Assembly (NCBI GenBank): GCA_017399305.1 | Contig: JAFQDK010000012.1 | Span: forward strand, 1 to 38,356 | DNA from: Clostridia bacterium | Lineage (GTDB): Bacteria; Bacillota; Clostridia; Oscillospirales; CAG-272 | DNA length: 38,356 nucleotides | Direction of reading: 5' to 3' | Part shown: positions 22,538-32,090 of the stretch, in pieces | Numbering within the stretch: position 1 is the stretch's first letter | Layout: each line of letters begins with the position of its first letter | Notes under the pieces: model-generated | Databases searched by the model: none | The model's input: the letters and a program-made list of their open reading frames with translations, nothing else | Told to the model about the DNA's origin: nothing | Position numbers and translations under genes: made by a program

Positions 22538-24322
22538 TTACTTTTCTTCGGGAACGTATACATAACCGGGATATTTGAGGTCATTAAGTACACGGTATCC
22601 GAGATAGCTGGACTTGATGCCCTTAAGATCCTGAGCGATGTAGCAATCCTTATTGAACACGATAGGCATTACAGGAGCAAGATCCATAAGGAGCTTCTCT
22701 GCTTCCGCAAGAATTGCCGCACGAGCCTTGATATCCTTTTCAGCGAACGCCTTTTCGATAAGTGCATCATAATCAGCATTGCTGAATCCGGTTATATGAG
22801 GAATGAAATCGTAGTTTTCACTCTGCATATCAATGCCGTTACCGGAGAACTCGGTTGCATATACCGCAAGAGGAGCAAACGCATCAGTACCGATCATGGA
22901 AATGTCTACTGCGATAACATCGAAATCGCCTGTTTCGTATGCTTCCTGCACGGAGTCGATATAGTAATCTACTTCCTCGGAATTTTCAATAACGGTTTCG
23001 CGAACAGCAGTAAGGGGAGTGAGTTCAACCTTGAAGCCAAGATCCTTCCATACGCCTGCGATATACTCAGCAACAGCCTGCTCGGCCTCGCCATCTCTAT
23101 ACTTGAGTGTGAAGCTGCCCTTGCTTACGCCTGCTTCCTTGAGAAGTGCCTTTGCCCCCTCAACATCAGCAGAAGCGGAGAGCGCATCACCCTGAACATC
23201 GCGGAAAGATTTGCCGTTTGTAGCATTGTATACAGTATTTGCAACAAGACCTGTAGCCGCATCAGCATATACAAGAATCTCTGCTACCTTATTACGGTCA
23301 ATTGCGATAGAAAGCGCCTTGCGAACCTTTGCATCGCCGAAGAGATCATTATTGGTATTGAAGAGATATGAGTATGTGGAGTTTGCATCAGTCAGATTAG
23401 CCTTTTTCTTAAGCTCTGCTCTCTTCGCAAGCGGGATATCGCCCATGTAAAGAACATTGCCGGCCTCATATTCTGCATAGATAGCATCAAGATCATCAGC
23501 ATAAGTTTTCTGACCGGAAGGCTTCTCGTCTTCCTTGAGGAAGGTAACCAATATTCTGTAAGGATTTACAAAACGGTCAAGCTTATCCTCCTCGGTATCA
23601 CGGTAATAATAAATATTACGCTCAATACGCATAGTGTCCTCATCGCGGTCAATAGACTTTATAGCAAAAGGACCGTTGGAAACAAGAGTAGCCTGTCTGC
23701 GAGACCAGTAGCGTGAATTGTTAGCTACAGAATCCTCACGAAGGGGTACAAGCGAAAGGCTTGCAAGATTCTTTTTGAAGTTGTCATAATCAATCTTACC
23801 CTCAAAAGTGATTTCGAGGAGATATGTATCAAGTGCAACTACACCGAGGTCATCAATAGAAGCGTCACCGGCCTTAACAGTGCGCGCATTCTTTACATCA
23901 TAAAGAAGTGCAGCCGCAGTGCTCTGATATGTAGGCTCCATCAAGCGCTTCCAAGCGAACACAAAGTCATCTGCAGTGAGTGCCTGACCGTTTGACCACT
24001 TGGTCTTCTTGATGTTTATAAGCATCTTATACTCGTTGTTTGCCTCGTTCTCAACAATTTCAACTTTTTCTGCAAGAGCATTTTCCACCTTACCGTTAGC
24101 ACCAAGACGGAAAAGTCCCTCATAGATAAGGCCAAGAATCTTTACTGCAGATTCGTCAGTAATATCCTTACCGGGGTCAAAAGCATAGATATCGCCGGTA
24201 ATGTAAGCATTAATAATGTCGCCTTTGTCCTCTGCATCCATAGCGATAGAGCCGCCGCAAGAAGCGAGGGGCAACACAACTGTCAGCAGACACAAAGCAA
24301 GAGCTAAAAGTCTCTTCATCAT
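22538..24322 (-). CDS. ABC transporter substrate-binding lipoprotein, oligopeptide (OppA/SBP_bac_5) family
   Basis: The protein is 594 aa. A signal peptide ends in the lipobox LPLASC, so it should be anchored to the outer face of the membrane. SBP_bac_5 features include 'ITDESAVKILGLIYEGLFRL', 'KTKWSNGQALTADDFVFAWK' (the classical W-S-x-G-x-x-x-T-A-x-D-F motif), 'VRKALSIAIDRNKVAEILVY' and 'ARAAILAEAEKLLMDLAPVM'. It would bind peptides or similar ligands. ATG 24320-24322 is supported by GGAGGATC 7 nt upstream. No permease or ATPase genes are nearby, so it is an orphan binding protein here, with its own promoter and terminator. Confidence 0.93.
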   Translation of the reverse strand: MMKRLLALALCLLTVVLPLASCGGSIAMDAEDKGDIINAYITGDIYAFDPGKDITDESAVKILGLIYEGLFRLGANGKVENALAEKVEIVENEANNEYKMLINIKKTKWSNGQALTADDFVFAWKRLMEPTYQSTAAALLYDVKNARTVKAGDASIDDLGVVALDTYLLEITFEGKIDYDNFKKNLASLSLVPLREDSVANNSRYWSRRQATLVSNGPFAIKSIDRDEDTMRIERNIYYYRDTEEDKLDRFVNPYRILVTFLKEDEKPSGQKTYADDLDAIYAEYEAGNVLYMGDIPLAKRAELKKKANLTDANSTYSYLFNTNNDLFGDAKVRKALSIAIDRNKVAEILVYADAATGLVANTVYNATNGKSFRDVQGDALSASADVEGAKALLKEAGVSKGSFTLKYRDGEAEQAVAEYIAGVWKDLGFKVELTPLTAVRETVIENSEEVDYYIDSVQEAYETGDFDVIAVDISMIGTDAFAPLAVYATEFSGNGIDMQSENYDFIPHITGFSNADYDALIEKAFAEKDIKARAAILAEAEKLLMDLAPVMPIVFNKDCYIAQDLKGIKSSYLGYRVLNDLKYPGYVYVPEEK

Positions 24323-24383
24323 GAATGATCCTCCGATTTTAAAATGCAAAAATGCGAACACTTCGCATAAATTTACTTTTATC

Positions 24384-24412
24384 ATTATATCATTAAATCG
24401 AGAGATTATCAA
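24384..24412 (-). promoter_or_regulatory. SigA-type promoter of the substrate-binding-protein gene
   Basis: TTGATA (24407-24412), a 17-nt spacer and TGATATAAT (TATAAT at 24384-24389) lie about 60 nt upstream of the ATG. Confidence 0.8.
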
Positions 24413-24595
24413 TGAAAATTTACTTAAATTTAATTATTGGAAATTTTGCACAATCTTAGCTTCGCTTTTTTGTATTAATTCACGATTGCTTGCGACAAGG
24501 AACAGCATATTTCACAAACTTCAATTGTTATACTGTGCATATAGTATTCTACATTGGAAACAATAATTGCATCACATTTAAAGGACAGATAAAAA

Positions 24596-25474
24596 ATGAA
24601 GAAATATACTGTGCGCACCGACCTTGCCTGCGAATCCGAGATACGCCATGACGCAGGAGAAAACGGTACTGAATATGCCGAAGAAATACTCAGCGGATAC
24701 AAGGTGGCAAGGCTTGACGTATTAAACGAAGCAGGTGAAAAAAATACCCAAAAAAAGAAAGGGTCTTATATCACAATTTTCAGTGATATGATATCAAACA
24801 TTGACGAAAATGAGTTCGACTCGCTGGTTAGTGTCATATCAAAAGAGATAGGTGCCCTTGCGCACAAACTGCTCTGTCGGCAACCGTCATGTGTACTTGT
24901 TGCAGGGCTTGGCAATCGTGAGATTACCGCCGACAATATCGGCCCAAAGACCGTGGATGGGCTGACTGTCACACGTCATATCAGCATACACAACAGAAAG
25001 CTTTTCGACAGTTTTTTCAACGTGCCTCTCTGTGCGGTCGCACCGGGAGTACTTGGACAAACAGGTATTGAAACTGCCGAAATGATACGCGGCGTATGCG
25101 ACCATGCATCACCCGATCTTGTCATCGCGATAGACGCGCTTGCAGCGCGTGCAACTGAGCGACTTGGTGCTACTGTACAGATATCCGACAGCGGTATTTT
25201 CCCCGGAAGCGGAATTGGCAATCGGCGAAGTGAAATAAGCAAAGATACACTCGGTATTCCTGTAATAGCGGTCGGTGTTCCCACTGTTGTTAATTCCGCC
25301 ACGCTGGTTTACGATGCGCTGCAAAAGGCGGGATATACTGAAATCGATGACAAGATAGAAAAAGTTCTCCGTGAAGGGGAAAGTTTTTTCGTTTCGCCAA
25401 AGCAGAGCGACGAGATAAGCCAGCGAGTGTCAGAACTGCTGTCAAGAGCAATAGATCAACTGTTTTCATACTGA
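24596..25474 (+). CDS. gpr: Germination protease GPR
   Basis: The protein is 292 aa. GPR is the aspartic-like spore endopeptidase that degrades small acid-soluble proteins when spores germinate, made as a zymogen. The N-terminal 'YTVRTDLACESE' matches the pro-region, and 'VAGLGNREITADNIGPKTVD', 'CAVAPGVLGQTGIETAEMI', 'PDLVIAIDALAARATERLG' and 'DSGIFPGSGIGNRR' are GPR family motifs. AAAGGA precedes the ATG. In sporeformers it is made under SigF/SigG; I could not find a confident forespore promoter upstream. spoIIP follows 13 nt later, the usual order. Confidence 0.95.
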   Translation: MKKYTVRTDLACESEIRHDAGENGTEYAEEILSGYKVARLDVLNEAGEKNTQKKKGSYITIFSDMISNIDENEFDSLVSVISKEIGALAHKLLCRQPSCVLVAGLGNREITADNIGPKTVDGLTVTRHISIHNRKLFDSFFNVPLCAVAPGVLGQTGIETAEMIRGVCDHASPDLVIAIDALAARATERLGATVQISDSGIFPGSGIGNRRSEISKDTLGIPVIAVGVPTVVNSATLVYDALQKAGYTEIDDKIEKVLREGESFFVSPKQSDEISQRVSELLSRAIDQLFSY

Positions 25475-25487
25475 AAGGAGCGGCAAT

Positions 25488-26714
25488 ATGCAAACCGAAT
25501 ACAAAGTAGATACGGCGGCAGAGAAAGCCCCCCTGCCAGCGTTGCCGCCTGCTTCACCGCCGAAAAAACGCATAAGACGCGCAATAATCGCGCAAAGATT
25601 CATTTGCGCAATATGTGCAACAGTAGCGCTGACGGTGCTAACCATGAGCGCCGTACAAAAGATAGATGAGATCCTGACGCGTGGCGTGATCAATTATCTC
25701 AGCGATGAGCTTTTATCGATAAACGGTGAGAGCTCTCCCACGCTTGGCGACAGGATAAGCTATATCGCATTCGGCTCACCAATACTCCCCGACAAAGAGA
25801 TCTTTGAAACAAGCAATACTGTTTCGTTGCCACGCATATACTATATTCCAAAAGAAAAAATAGCTGACGACATATTTTCAGAAAAAGAAGAATATGAGAA
25901 CAAGGTATTTGACTTATATGCCTTTGACTATTCCAAAGTGCCGGCAGGCGCATATCCTATAATACCCACAGACCTTGCCGCAAACAGCGAAACTGATATA
26001 AAAAACGAAACTACATATTCTCTTGACATAAACGAAATAGCAAAAGATGCAAAGCTGCTCGAGGCAGTACCTATTACCGATGAGCCGCTTGTACTGATAG
26101 TCCACACGCACGGCACAGAGAGCTTTGCCGAAGTGGACGCACCCTTTTACAACGACAAGATAAACTATCCGAGAAGCGAAGACGTTTCAAAAAATATAGT
26201 CGCCGTTGGAAAAGTGATCGCAGACGAACTCAATCGTGCAGGCATACCAACCATCCACTGCGAAATCATGCACGACAAAGATTCATACATCAATGCATAT
26301 GAACGCAGTGCAGAAAGCATAAAAAAATATCTTAAAAAATACCCATCGATAAAATATGTCTTTGATGTTCACCGCGATTCTCTTATACGCTCAGACCTCA
26401 CAAAGCTGAAGCCCGTCACATTGCATGACGGTGAGCCATGTGCGCAGGTGATGATGATAGTCGGCTCAAACGAAAAAGGAGCAACTCTTTACGACTGGCT
26501 AAGCAACCTCGTACTTGCAGAAGCTATCCAGCAAAACCTATTTGAAGATGCTACCGGCGTTGCGCGTCAAATCTATCTCCGCGGAGCTACATATAATCAA
26601 CAACATGCCAAACATGGAATCCTCGTTGAAGTTGGCTCGTGCGGCAACACCCTCTCCGAAGCAAAAAACGCCGCCCATGCTTTCGCATCAGCATTTGCAA
26701 AAGTAATTAAATAA
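25488..26714 (+). CDS. spoIIP: Stage II sporulation protein P
   Basis: The protein is 408 aa. SpoIIP is the cell-wall amidase/endopeptidase that, with SpoIID and SpoIIM, drives engulfment of the forespore. There is a basic N-terminus, one membrane helix at ~residues 38-58 (FICAICATVALTVLTMSAVQ), then an extracytoplasmic catalytic domain: 'VLIVHTHGTESFAEV' (metal-binding His and Glu), 'YVFDVHRDSLIR', 'AQVMMIVGSNEKG' and 'HGILVEVGSCGNTLSEA'. The start has GAAAGGAG. It forms an operon with gpr and ends at a strong terminator. Confidence 0.95.
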   Translation: MQTEYKVDTAAEKAPLPALPPASPPKKRIRRAIIAQRFICAICATVALTVLTMSAVQKIDEILTRGVINYLSDELLSINGESSPTLGDRISYIAFGSPILPDKEIFETSNTVSLPRIYYIPKEKIADDIFSEKEEYENKVFDLYAFDYSKVPAGAYPIIPTDLAANSETDIKNETTYSLDINEIAKDAKLLEAVPITDEPLVLIVHTHGTESFAEVDAPFYNDKINYPRSEDVSKNIVAVGKVIADELNRAGIPTIHCEIMHDKDSYINAYERSAESIKKYLKKYPSIKYVFDVHRDSLIRSDLTKLKPVTLHDGEPCAQVMMIVGSNEKGATLYDWLSNLVLAEAIQQNLFEDATGVARQIYLRGATYNQQHAKHGILVEVGSCGNTLSEAKNAAHAFASAFAKVIK

Positions 26715-26721
26715 CAAAAAA

Positions 26722-26742
26722 GACCTCGGATATGCCGAGGTC
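26722..26742. terminator. Bidirectional terminator between spoIIP and the GH43/SLH gene
   Basis: GACCTCGG (26722-26729) and CCGAGGTC (26735-26742) form the stem. TTTTTT follows on the plus strand, and the minus strand has TTTTTTGTTATTT, so the hairpin serves both convergent genes. Confidence 0.9.
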
Positions 26743-26769
26743 TTTTTTACCCTTATAAGATTGATTTGA

Positions 26770-29700
26770 TTATTTGATACGCTGAGAAGTCATTGCAATT
26801 CTTGTGAAGATTACGCAAGCTTCGCTACGCTTGATAGAATCGTTAGGACGGTAGTTACCTGTACCCGCGTCACCGCCTACGATACCTGCCTTATACAGTT
26901 TTGCAACTGCATTATAGCAAGCCATATCGCTTGTAACGTCGGGATTTGAACCGTCAACTACTGCCGCATACTCGCTGTCGGGAAGAATGTTGGCAAAGAC
27001 GATAGCCATATCGCCTCTGGTTATATTGGCATTAACGTCTGCGAACTGACCTTCCTTAATAATACCGTTCTGTACACAGTATTCAACGTAAGGAACATAC
27101 CAAGCCTCGCCGGAAGCTGCCGAACGAACGGAAGTGCCGTTATATGCAGTGTGAATGTTTGCCGCTGCAGTGAGTGCCTGCGCAACGGTAAAGGTATTAT
27201 CCGGGCTGAACTTGGTTGCCGATGTGCCGTTTGCAAGACTCATGCAGTATGCATTCTTAACAAAGCTGTAGAACCAATGGCTCTCGGTAACATCTGTGAA
27301 GCGTCCGTCATACTCTCTGGTCACTGCAAACTTAGGCTGATTTACAGTCTTGAAGTTGAGTACCTTCTCAGATACGGGAGTGGGGTTGAGACCCGATGTA
27401 TAAACGGTGGAAAGAGGTGCCGGCTGCTTTGTGCCGTTACCGATAACAAGTCCGCCTTCTTTGATTACGCTGTAGGGCTCGATGAATGCATAACGTCCTG
27501 TCTGAGAAGAGCCTGTGATATATGCGTGGTACATCGCCCACTTATTGCCGTCAGTATCGGTAACATAGCATGCATGAGCACAGCCGTTAACTTCCTTGGA
27601 CTTTGAGAAGATAGGCTCGGGAGACTTCTTCCAGTTATTAATATCCATAGGATCGCCGCCGAGATACTCCATGCATCCGATTGCGTATGCACTGGTCCAG
27701 TATGCACTGCCTGCATAGGATACGAATACAGAGCCGTCATCGCCGTAAACACCTGTGATACACTCAACGGTGTAAGGATGGATACCGTCGCCGCCGCCTA
27801 CCTTTTCCCAATCATATGTAGGAACGCAGATCTCAGCAGGCTCACCGATAATTGTCCATGGATTTTCATACTTTGCAATCTGAAGTGCCTGATAGAAGTC
27901 AACAGTATCTCTGTTATACTCGTTAACAAAGATGATGTAGTTTTCGCCGTTCACTTCAAGAGTAGACATACCGCCGATCCAAGAGAACTTTTCAGGATTC
28001 TTTGTATCTCTGAATACAATAGGTTCGGGCACGTTTACCTCACCGGTAATGGGGTTACCCCATCTGCCCATGAGATCGTCACCGTCAAGACACTTGATTA
28101 CATAGCCTGTGAGAGAAGAATAGTTCCAGTCCTGACCGTCGTCACTTGTAACGAAGCAATACCAGCCTGCATATTCCTCGCCTACCTGTTCTGCCGAGAA
28201 ATAGTGGATTTCAGGAGACCACATGTTGTGTGACCATTCCTTGCCATCCTCGGGATCATAAATAACTGCGCCTGCCGCGGTGGAAAGGTCGCCAATGTTG
28301 GGTGCCTTATAGAGCATGAGTGTATCGCCGCCTGTTGCGGTGTAGTAATAAGAGCCATTGTGGTAGAGGATCCACGGGTCTGCGCCGTAGTAACGGATAG
28401 GATTGTTAAACGTATACGTACCGCTTACCTTTTCGTTCCAGTTGAAGCCATTGCCAACATTAAGAGTGCTGGTCATCGCCTCACCCATATTCTCTGTACC
28501 GCGAATCTCAGCACAATGAGCAAAGTCACCGCCATTGAGATTTACAGTCCATGTACCTTTAAGATAGCCGAACTTGGAGTAACGGGGCATAATACGTCCC
28601 CAGATCTCACCGCCGTTTACGGTAACGGTAAGATTGCCCTCATAAGTCTGGTTGTTTGTGCCGTAGCCATGACCTACAATACCGTAGCCAAGCTTGCCGC
28701 CGTTAACAATTACAGTGAGGTCGCCGCTATGAGAGTTTGCGCTGCTCATGTAGATAAAGTCTACAACCTTACCTCCGTTCATGGTGAGAATAACGTCGCA
28801 GTTCACAGGAGTACCCTTAGAGCTGCCGAGACGTACACGCTCCCATGTACCGCCATTTACAACAACTTCGCCGGTAAGATCTTTTGCATCAAGAACAGCA
28901 GGGTCTGTACCGCCGACGATGCATGGATAAGTATTGTTTGAGCCGCCTATAGATGTAGTGATATTCTTGCCAAAGACAAGCTTCTCGTAGTTTCCGAAGA
29001 AACCTACATATGACTTAATGCTTTCAATATGTAAGTTATCAAACTCAGTTTCGCCGCCAATATAATAGTTTGCATCGAGAATAAGTTTTGCACCGTTTGT
29101 CTTGCGGTAGTCAACACCGTCATAAACGGAGGTAATGAGAATCTTGCCTGCATGACTTGGAGAAACGTGTGCAGAAGAGAACTTGAACTCGCCGCAGATA
29201 ACGATAGTACCGTCAGCATTGCCGATAGCTGTATAAGCGTCCTTAAGGCTGCCTACAGGAGCAGAAGGAGTAGCGCCGCTACCACTGCCGCCGTTTGCAA
29301 TATATACAACACGGTTATTGTCGATGTCAAAAAGTGAAGTTGCTGCACCGAGAGCATCAGCACTTATACCGTCACCAAGCTGAAGAGTTCCCTTTACATT
29401 ATTGCCAAGCACTTCATATGCAGCAACTGTACCGCCATAAAGCTTATAAGAAAGAGATTTTGTAACATTGTTGAATGTAACCTTGTCAATAGCACCGCCG
29501 CTTACAACAAGGGCAAAATTCTGAATGCTTTCAGAAGCAGTTATAATATTGCCCACCTTACCTGCGAGAACCTCAACATTTGCAGAAGTATTTCCGCCGG
29601 TAATACTCTGTACGGTAGCACCATTTACAATTACGGTATTTGCGTTTGTAACATTGCCGAATTCGCCTGTCTTAAGTGTTGCAGATCCTGTGATATCAAA

Positions 29701-31080
29701 CTTTGAAGAAACGGTTGCATCGCTTTCTGCAACGAAAGTGCCGTTCTCGGCATTAAGCTTTGCGTTACCTGCAAGTTTAATCTCGGAGAATACAGTTTCA
29801 CCGCTAAAAGTATATGTACCGTTCAAAGTGAGCGTAACCTTTTCGGTTGCGCCCTTAACCTTGATAATAGCGTCGTGAGAGGGCTCAACAAAATCGGTAA
29901 CCGTCATATTGTTAAGTACAACCAAAACAGCCTTTGTATCTACAGCCGCCTTGAATGCATCTGCAAATGCCGCAGGATCGCTTTCGGTCTTGCCGCTTCC
30001 ATCTGCACCGTTTGCAGTATATACAGTAGTAATATTTTCAACCTTATTGAAGCCTGCACCGAAAGCTTCAATCTGCGCATCGGTATAGTAGTGAGAATCA
30101 TAGAAGAGAGTCTTTGTCTTGTTCTTCTGACGAGCCATTTCCTTAATCTTATCAGTTGAATAAACCAGTTCCAAAGAGCTCATCTCTGTGCCGGCAATTG
30201 TTACATCAGCTGCACCGACAATATTATTTACAAAAACGCCCTCCGTAACCTTACCGCCGGTAAAGGTTGCAGTCAAATCGTTATCAAAACGGCGTGTGGC
30301 ATCACCGCCAAGATAAATCTGACGGAATTCACCGCCGCTGATATTTACCACAGCGCTATCGGAAACATTCTTAGCATATGATGCACAGATAAGAATATCA
30401 ATTTTACCGCCGGAAATATCAATATAATGTGTACCGGTATAAGTAAGACCGTCATACTTATCATTCCAGTTCTGACGTGAACCGCCAACTACTCTGTGAT
30501 AAGTACCGCTCTTGATCGTGACATGTGAATCAAGAGATACATCGACAGAATCCTCGGGAGACTGATAACCACCAACTACCCAAAGCCCCTTATCGGTTTC
30601 GCTTGTATATGTCATCTCCATTCCTTCACCGAATGTGAGATGATTGTACTGAGCAACAACTACAAGAGAGTTGTCACGCTCTATTTTAAGGTTTTCAAAT
30701 GTGGTATTACCGTTGAGATAATATCTGCGCGCACCTGTGATGATAAGCTTTGCGCCAAGAGAGCCGTAATCTGTATAACGGTCCTTTGCTGTGAGGATAA
30801 ACTCAACATCAGGATGCTTTACTTCATTAACAGTACCATTGAAAACATACTCGTTCATTACAACGATATACGCCTTGTCAACGCCGTCACGTACGGCATT
30901 GTTACAAGCCTCGGTAAATGTACGAAGCGGAACGTTAGGATCATCACCGGTTGTGTGGTCGATGCCTGCCTCGGAATCAATGTAGTAATAAGCAACTTCT
31001 TCTGCAGAAGCACTTATTGCCATTACCGCAAAAAGCATCACGAAAACAAACAACAGTGAAAAACGCAGTGTATTTTTCAT
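26770..31080 (-). CDS. Secreted beta-helix / GH43-like / SLH surface protein
   Basis: The protein is 1436 aa. A signal peptide ends near residue 26 (ISASAEE). Residues ~30-890 form three related beta-rich modules starting near 30, 351 and 590; the latter two open with 'YTANGADGSG' and 'YIANGGSGSG', and many 'NGG/SGG' turns suggest a right-handed beta-helix. Residues ~893-1235 resemble GH43: 'YYGADPWILYHNGSYYY' with the base-type Asp (~901), 'MWSPEIHY' (~957), a candidate acid Glu (~1106), and 'GNKWAMYHAY'. Residues ~1260-1436 hold three SLH motifs for binding cell-wall polymer. It probably acts on arabinose- or xylose-containing glycans at the surface; the substrate is unproven. GAGGAG precedes the ATG. 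Confidence 0.85.
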   Translation of the reverse strand: MKNTLRFSLLFVFVMLFAVMAISASAEEVAYYYIDSEAGIDHTTGDDPNVPLRTFTEACNNAVRDGVDKAYIVVMNEYVFNGTVNEVKHPDVEFILTAKDRYTDYGSLGAKLIITGARRYYLNGNTTFENLKIERDNSLVVVAQYNHLTFGEGMEMTYTSETDKGLWVVGGYQSPEDSVDVSLDSHVTIKSGTYHRVVGGSRQNWNDKYDGLTYTGTHYIDISGGKIDILICASYAKNVSDSAVVNISGGEFRQIYLGGDATRRFDNDLTATFTGGKVTEGVFVNNIVGAADVTIAGTEMSSLELVYSTDKIKEMARQKNKTKTLFYDSHYYTDAQIEAFGAGFNKVENITTVYTANGADGSGKTESDPAAFADAFKAAVDTKAVLVVLNNMTVTDFVEPSHDAIIKVKGATEKVTLTLNGTYTFSGETVFSEIKLAGNAKLNAENGTFVAESDATVSSKFDITGSATLKTGEFGNVTNANTVIVNGATVQSITGGNTSANVEVLAGKVGNIITASESIQNFALVVSGGAIDKVTFNNVTKSLSYKLYGGTVAAYEVLGNNVKGTLQLGDGISADALGAATSLFDIDNNRVVYIANGGSGSGATPSAPVGSLKDAYTAIGNADGTIVICGEFKFSSAHVSPSHAGKILITSVYDGVDYRKTNGAKLILDANYYIGGETEFDNLHIESIKSYVGFFGNYEKLVFGKNITTSIGGSNNTYPCIVGGTDPAVLDAKDLTGEVVVNGGTWERVRLGSSKGTPVNCDVILTMNGGKVVDFIYMSSANSHSGDLTVIVNGGKLGYGIVGHGYGTNNQTYEGNLTVTVNGGEIWGRIMPRYSKFGYLKGTWTVNLNGGDFAHCAEIRGTENMGEAMTSTLNVGNGFNWNEKVSGTYTFNNPIRYYGADPWILYHNGSYYYTATGGDTLMLYKAPNIGDLSTAAGAVIYDPEDGKEWSHNMWSPEIHYFSAEQVGEEYAGWYCFVTSDDGQDWNYSSLTGYVIKCLDGDDLMGRWGNPITGEVNVPEPIVFRDTKNPEKFSWIGGMSTLEVNGENYIIFVNEYNRDTVDFYQALQIAKYENPWTIIGEPAEICVPTYDWEKVGGGDGIHPYTVECITGVYGDDGSVFVSYAGSAYWTSAYAIGCMEYLGGDPMDINNWKKSPEPIFSKSKEVNGCAHACYVTDTDGNKWAMYHAYITGSSQTGRYAFIEPYSVIKEGGLVIGNGTKQPAPLSTVYTSGLNPTPVSEKVLNFKTVNQPKFAVTREYDGRFTDVTESHWFYSFVKNAYCMSLANGTSATKFSPDNTFTVAQALTAAANIHTAYNGTSVRSAASGEAWYVPYVEYCVQNGIIKEGQFADVNANITRGDMAIVFANILPDSEYAAVVDGSNPDVTSDMACYNAVAKLYKAGIVGGDAGTGNYRPNDSIKRSEACVIFTRIAMTSQRIK

Positions 31081-31116
31081 ATTAGCTCCTCTTTTCTATA
31101 TAATATAACTAATTTA

Positions 31117-31146
31117 AACATATCATATCAATGTGCATTCAGTCAA
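31117..31146 (-). promoter_or_regulatory. Possible promoter of the GH43/SLH gene
   Basis: TTGACT (31141-31146), an 18-nt spacer and TGATATGTT with -10 TATGTT at 31117-31122. The -10 box is poor, which would fit activation by the adjacent AraC-type regulator. An imperfect CCAAT/ATTGG dyad lies just upstream, near 31156-31174. Confidence 0.35.
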
Positions 31147-31207
31147 CTTTTTGTACCAATGTAATATATATTGGAAAGTTTTTAGTTGATAATTGCAATC
31201 AATATTT

Positions 31208-31972
31208 TTAAGTTGTCTGCTGTTTTTTCCAGACAAGAGGCGGACACCCTTCAGCTTTTACAAACGATTTATACAAATTGATATAGTCGCCAAAGCCACA
31301 CTCTGCGCTTATCTGTGACAAGGAAGCATCCGAACCAAGCAAAAGCTGTTTAGCTTTGCTGATCTTTATATCGGTAATGTATGCATACGGTGTTTTCCCC
31401 GTTTCCTTTTTAAAAATACGAATAATGTGGTTTTTATTATATCCGCACTGGTTTGCAATATCCTGAAGCGAAAAAGGCTTTTGCAAATCGGCAAACACAG
31501 CTGAAATCACCTTCATGACCACTGGACTGCGTGACATGGTTCCGGATTGATTTTTCAACAGAGTAAGAACCTGATAAACCACCGCCGCTTTTTCTACAAC
31601 AGGTGCATGAAAAAGATATAACTCATCAAGCTTTTTCAAAAGTGGAAACATCTCATTAAAATCAACCTTGCCACGAATAGGCAAAATGTTTCCTTTATCT
31701 GAAAATGTTCCTTCAAGATGTATAAAATAGTAGGAAGGTGTGTCACTTTCCACAAGACCTTCCTGACGTAGCCCATGACGCTGAATATAATACTCACCCG
31801 CGCCTATCTCAAGAGGTATTCCGTTTTCGGAAAAACGCAACACTCCATCAAAAACCAAAACAAGCACATCTTGCGAACAGACACGCGTCATATGTCGCTC
31901 ATGCTTTTCAAAATATCGAAAAGATGAATCCGTACAAAGGGGGAGATGATCAAGCGATAATCCGTATTCCAA
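31208..31972 (-). CDS. AraC-family transcriptional regulator
   Basis: The protein is 254 aa with the start chosen here. The N-terminal half is a cupin-like sensing domain ('VLVLVFDGVLRFSENGIPLE', 'GAGEYYIQRHGLRQE'). The C-terminus has both AraC helix-turn-helix motifs: 'FSLQDIANQCGYNKNHIIRI' and 'LSQISAECGFGDYINLYKSF'. Such proteins activate sugar-utilisation genes, and the GH43/SLH gene directly downstream is the obvious target. The open frame reaches TTG 32026, but that codon is inside a strong promoter -35 box. TTG 31970-31972, with GAGGTGG 5 nt upstream, is the likely start (LEYGLSLDHL). Confidence 0.88.
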   Translation of the reverse strand: MEYGLSLDHLPLCTDSSFRYFEKHERHMTRVCSQDVLVLVFDGVLRFSENGIPLEIGAGEYYIQRHGLRQEGLVESDTPSYYFIHLEGTFSDKGNILPIRGKVDFNEMFPLLKKLDELYLFHAPVVEKAAVVYQVLTLLKNQSGTMSRSPVVMKVISAVFADLQKPFSLQDIANQCGYNKNHIIRIFKKETGKTPYAYITDIKISKAKQLLLGSDASLSQISAECGFGDYINLYKSFVKAEGCPPLVWKKQQTT

Positions 31973-31996
31973 TACTACCACCTCGTTTCTATTTAC

Positions 31997-32026
31997 ATTA
32001 TACTGCCAAAAGGTGTATTTTTGCAA
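31997..32026 (-). promoter_or_regulatory. Promoter of the AraC-type regulator gene
   Basis: TTGCAA (32021-32026), an 18-nt spacer and TATAAT (31997-32002). The predicted start site is about 31990, leaving an ~18-nt leader before the TTG start at 31972. This decides against the longer reading frame. Confidence 0.7.
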
Positions 32027-32055
32027 GGTGTTTTTAGAATTACTATTAAAAAAAC

Positions 32056-32084
32056 AGCTCCGCGCGGGAATCCCGCAAGGAGCT
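32056..32084 (-). terminator. Terminator of the micro-gene
   Basis: AGCTCC (32056-32061) pairs with GGAGCT (32079-32084), with an inner GCGGGA/TCCCGC stem at 32064-32076. On the minus strand it runs into GTTTTTTTAATAG. It starts 7 nt after the stop of the 23-codon ORF. Confidence 0.8.
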
Positions 32085-32090
32085 GCCTTT

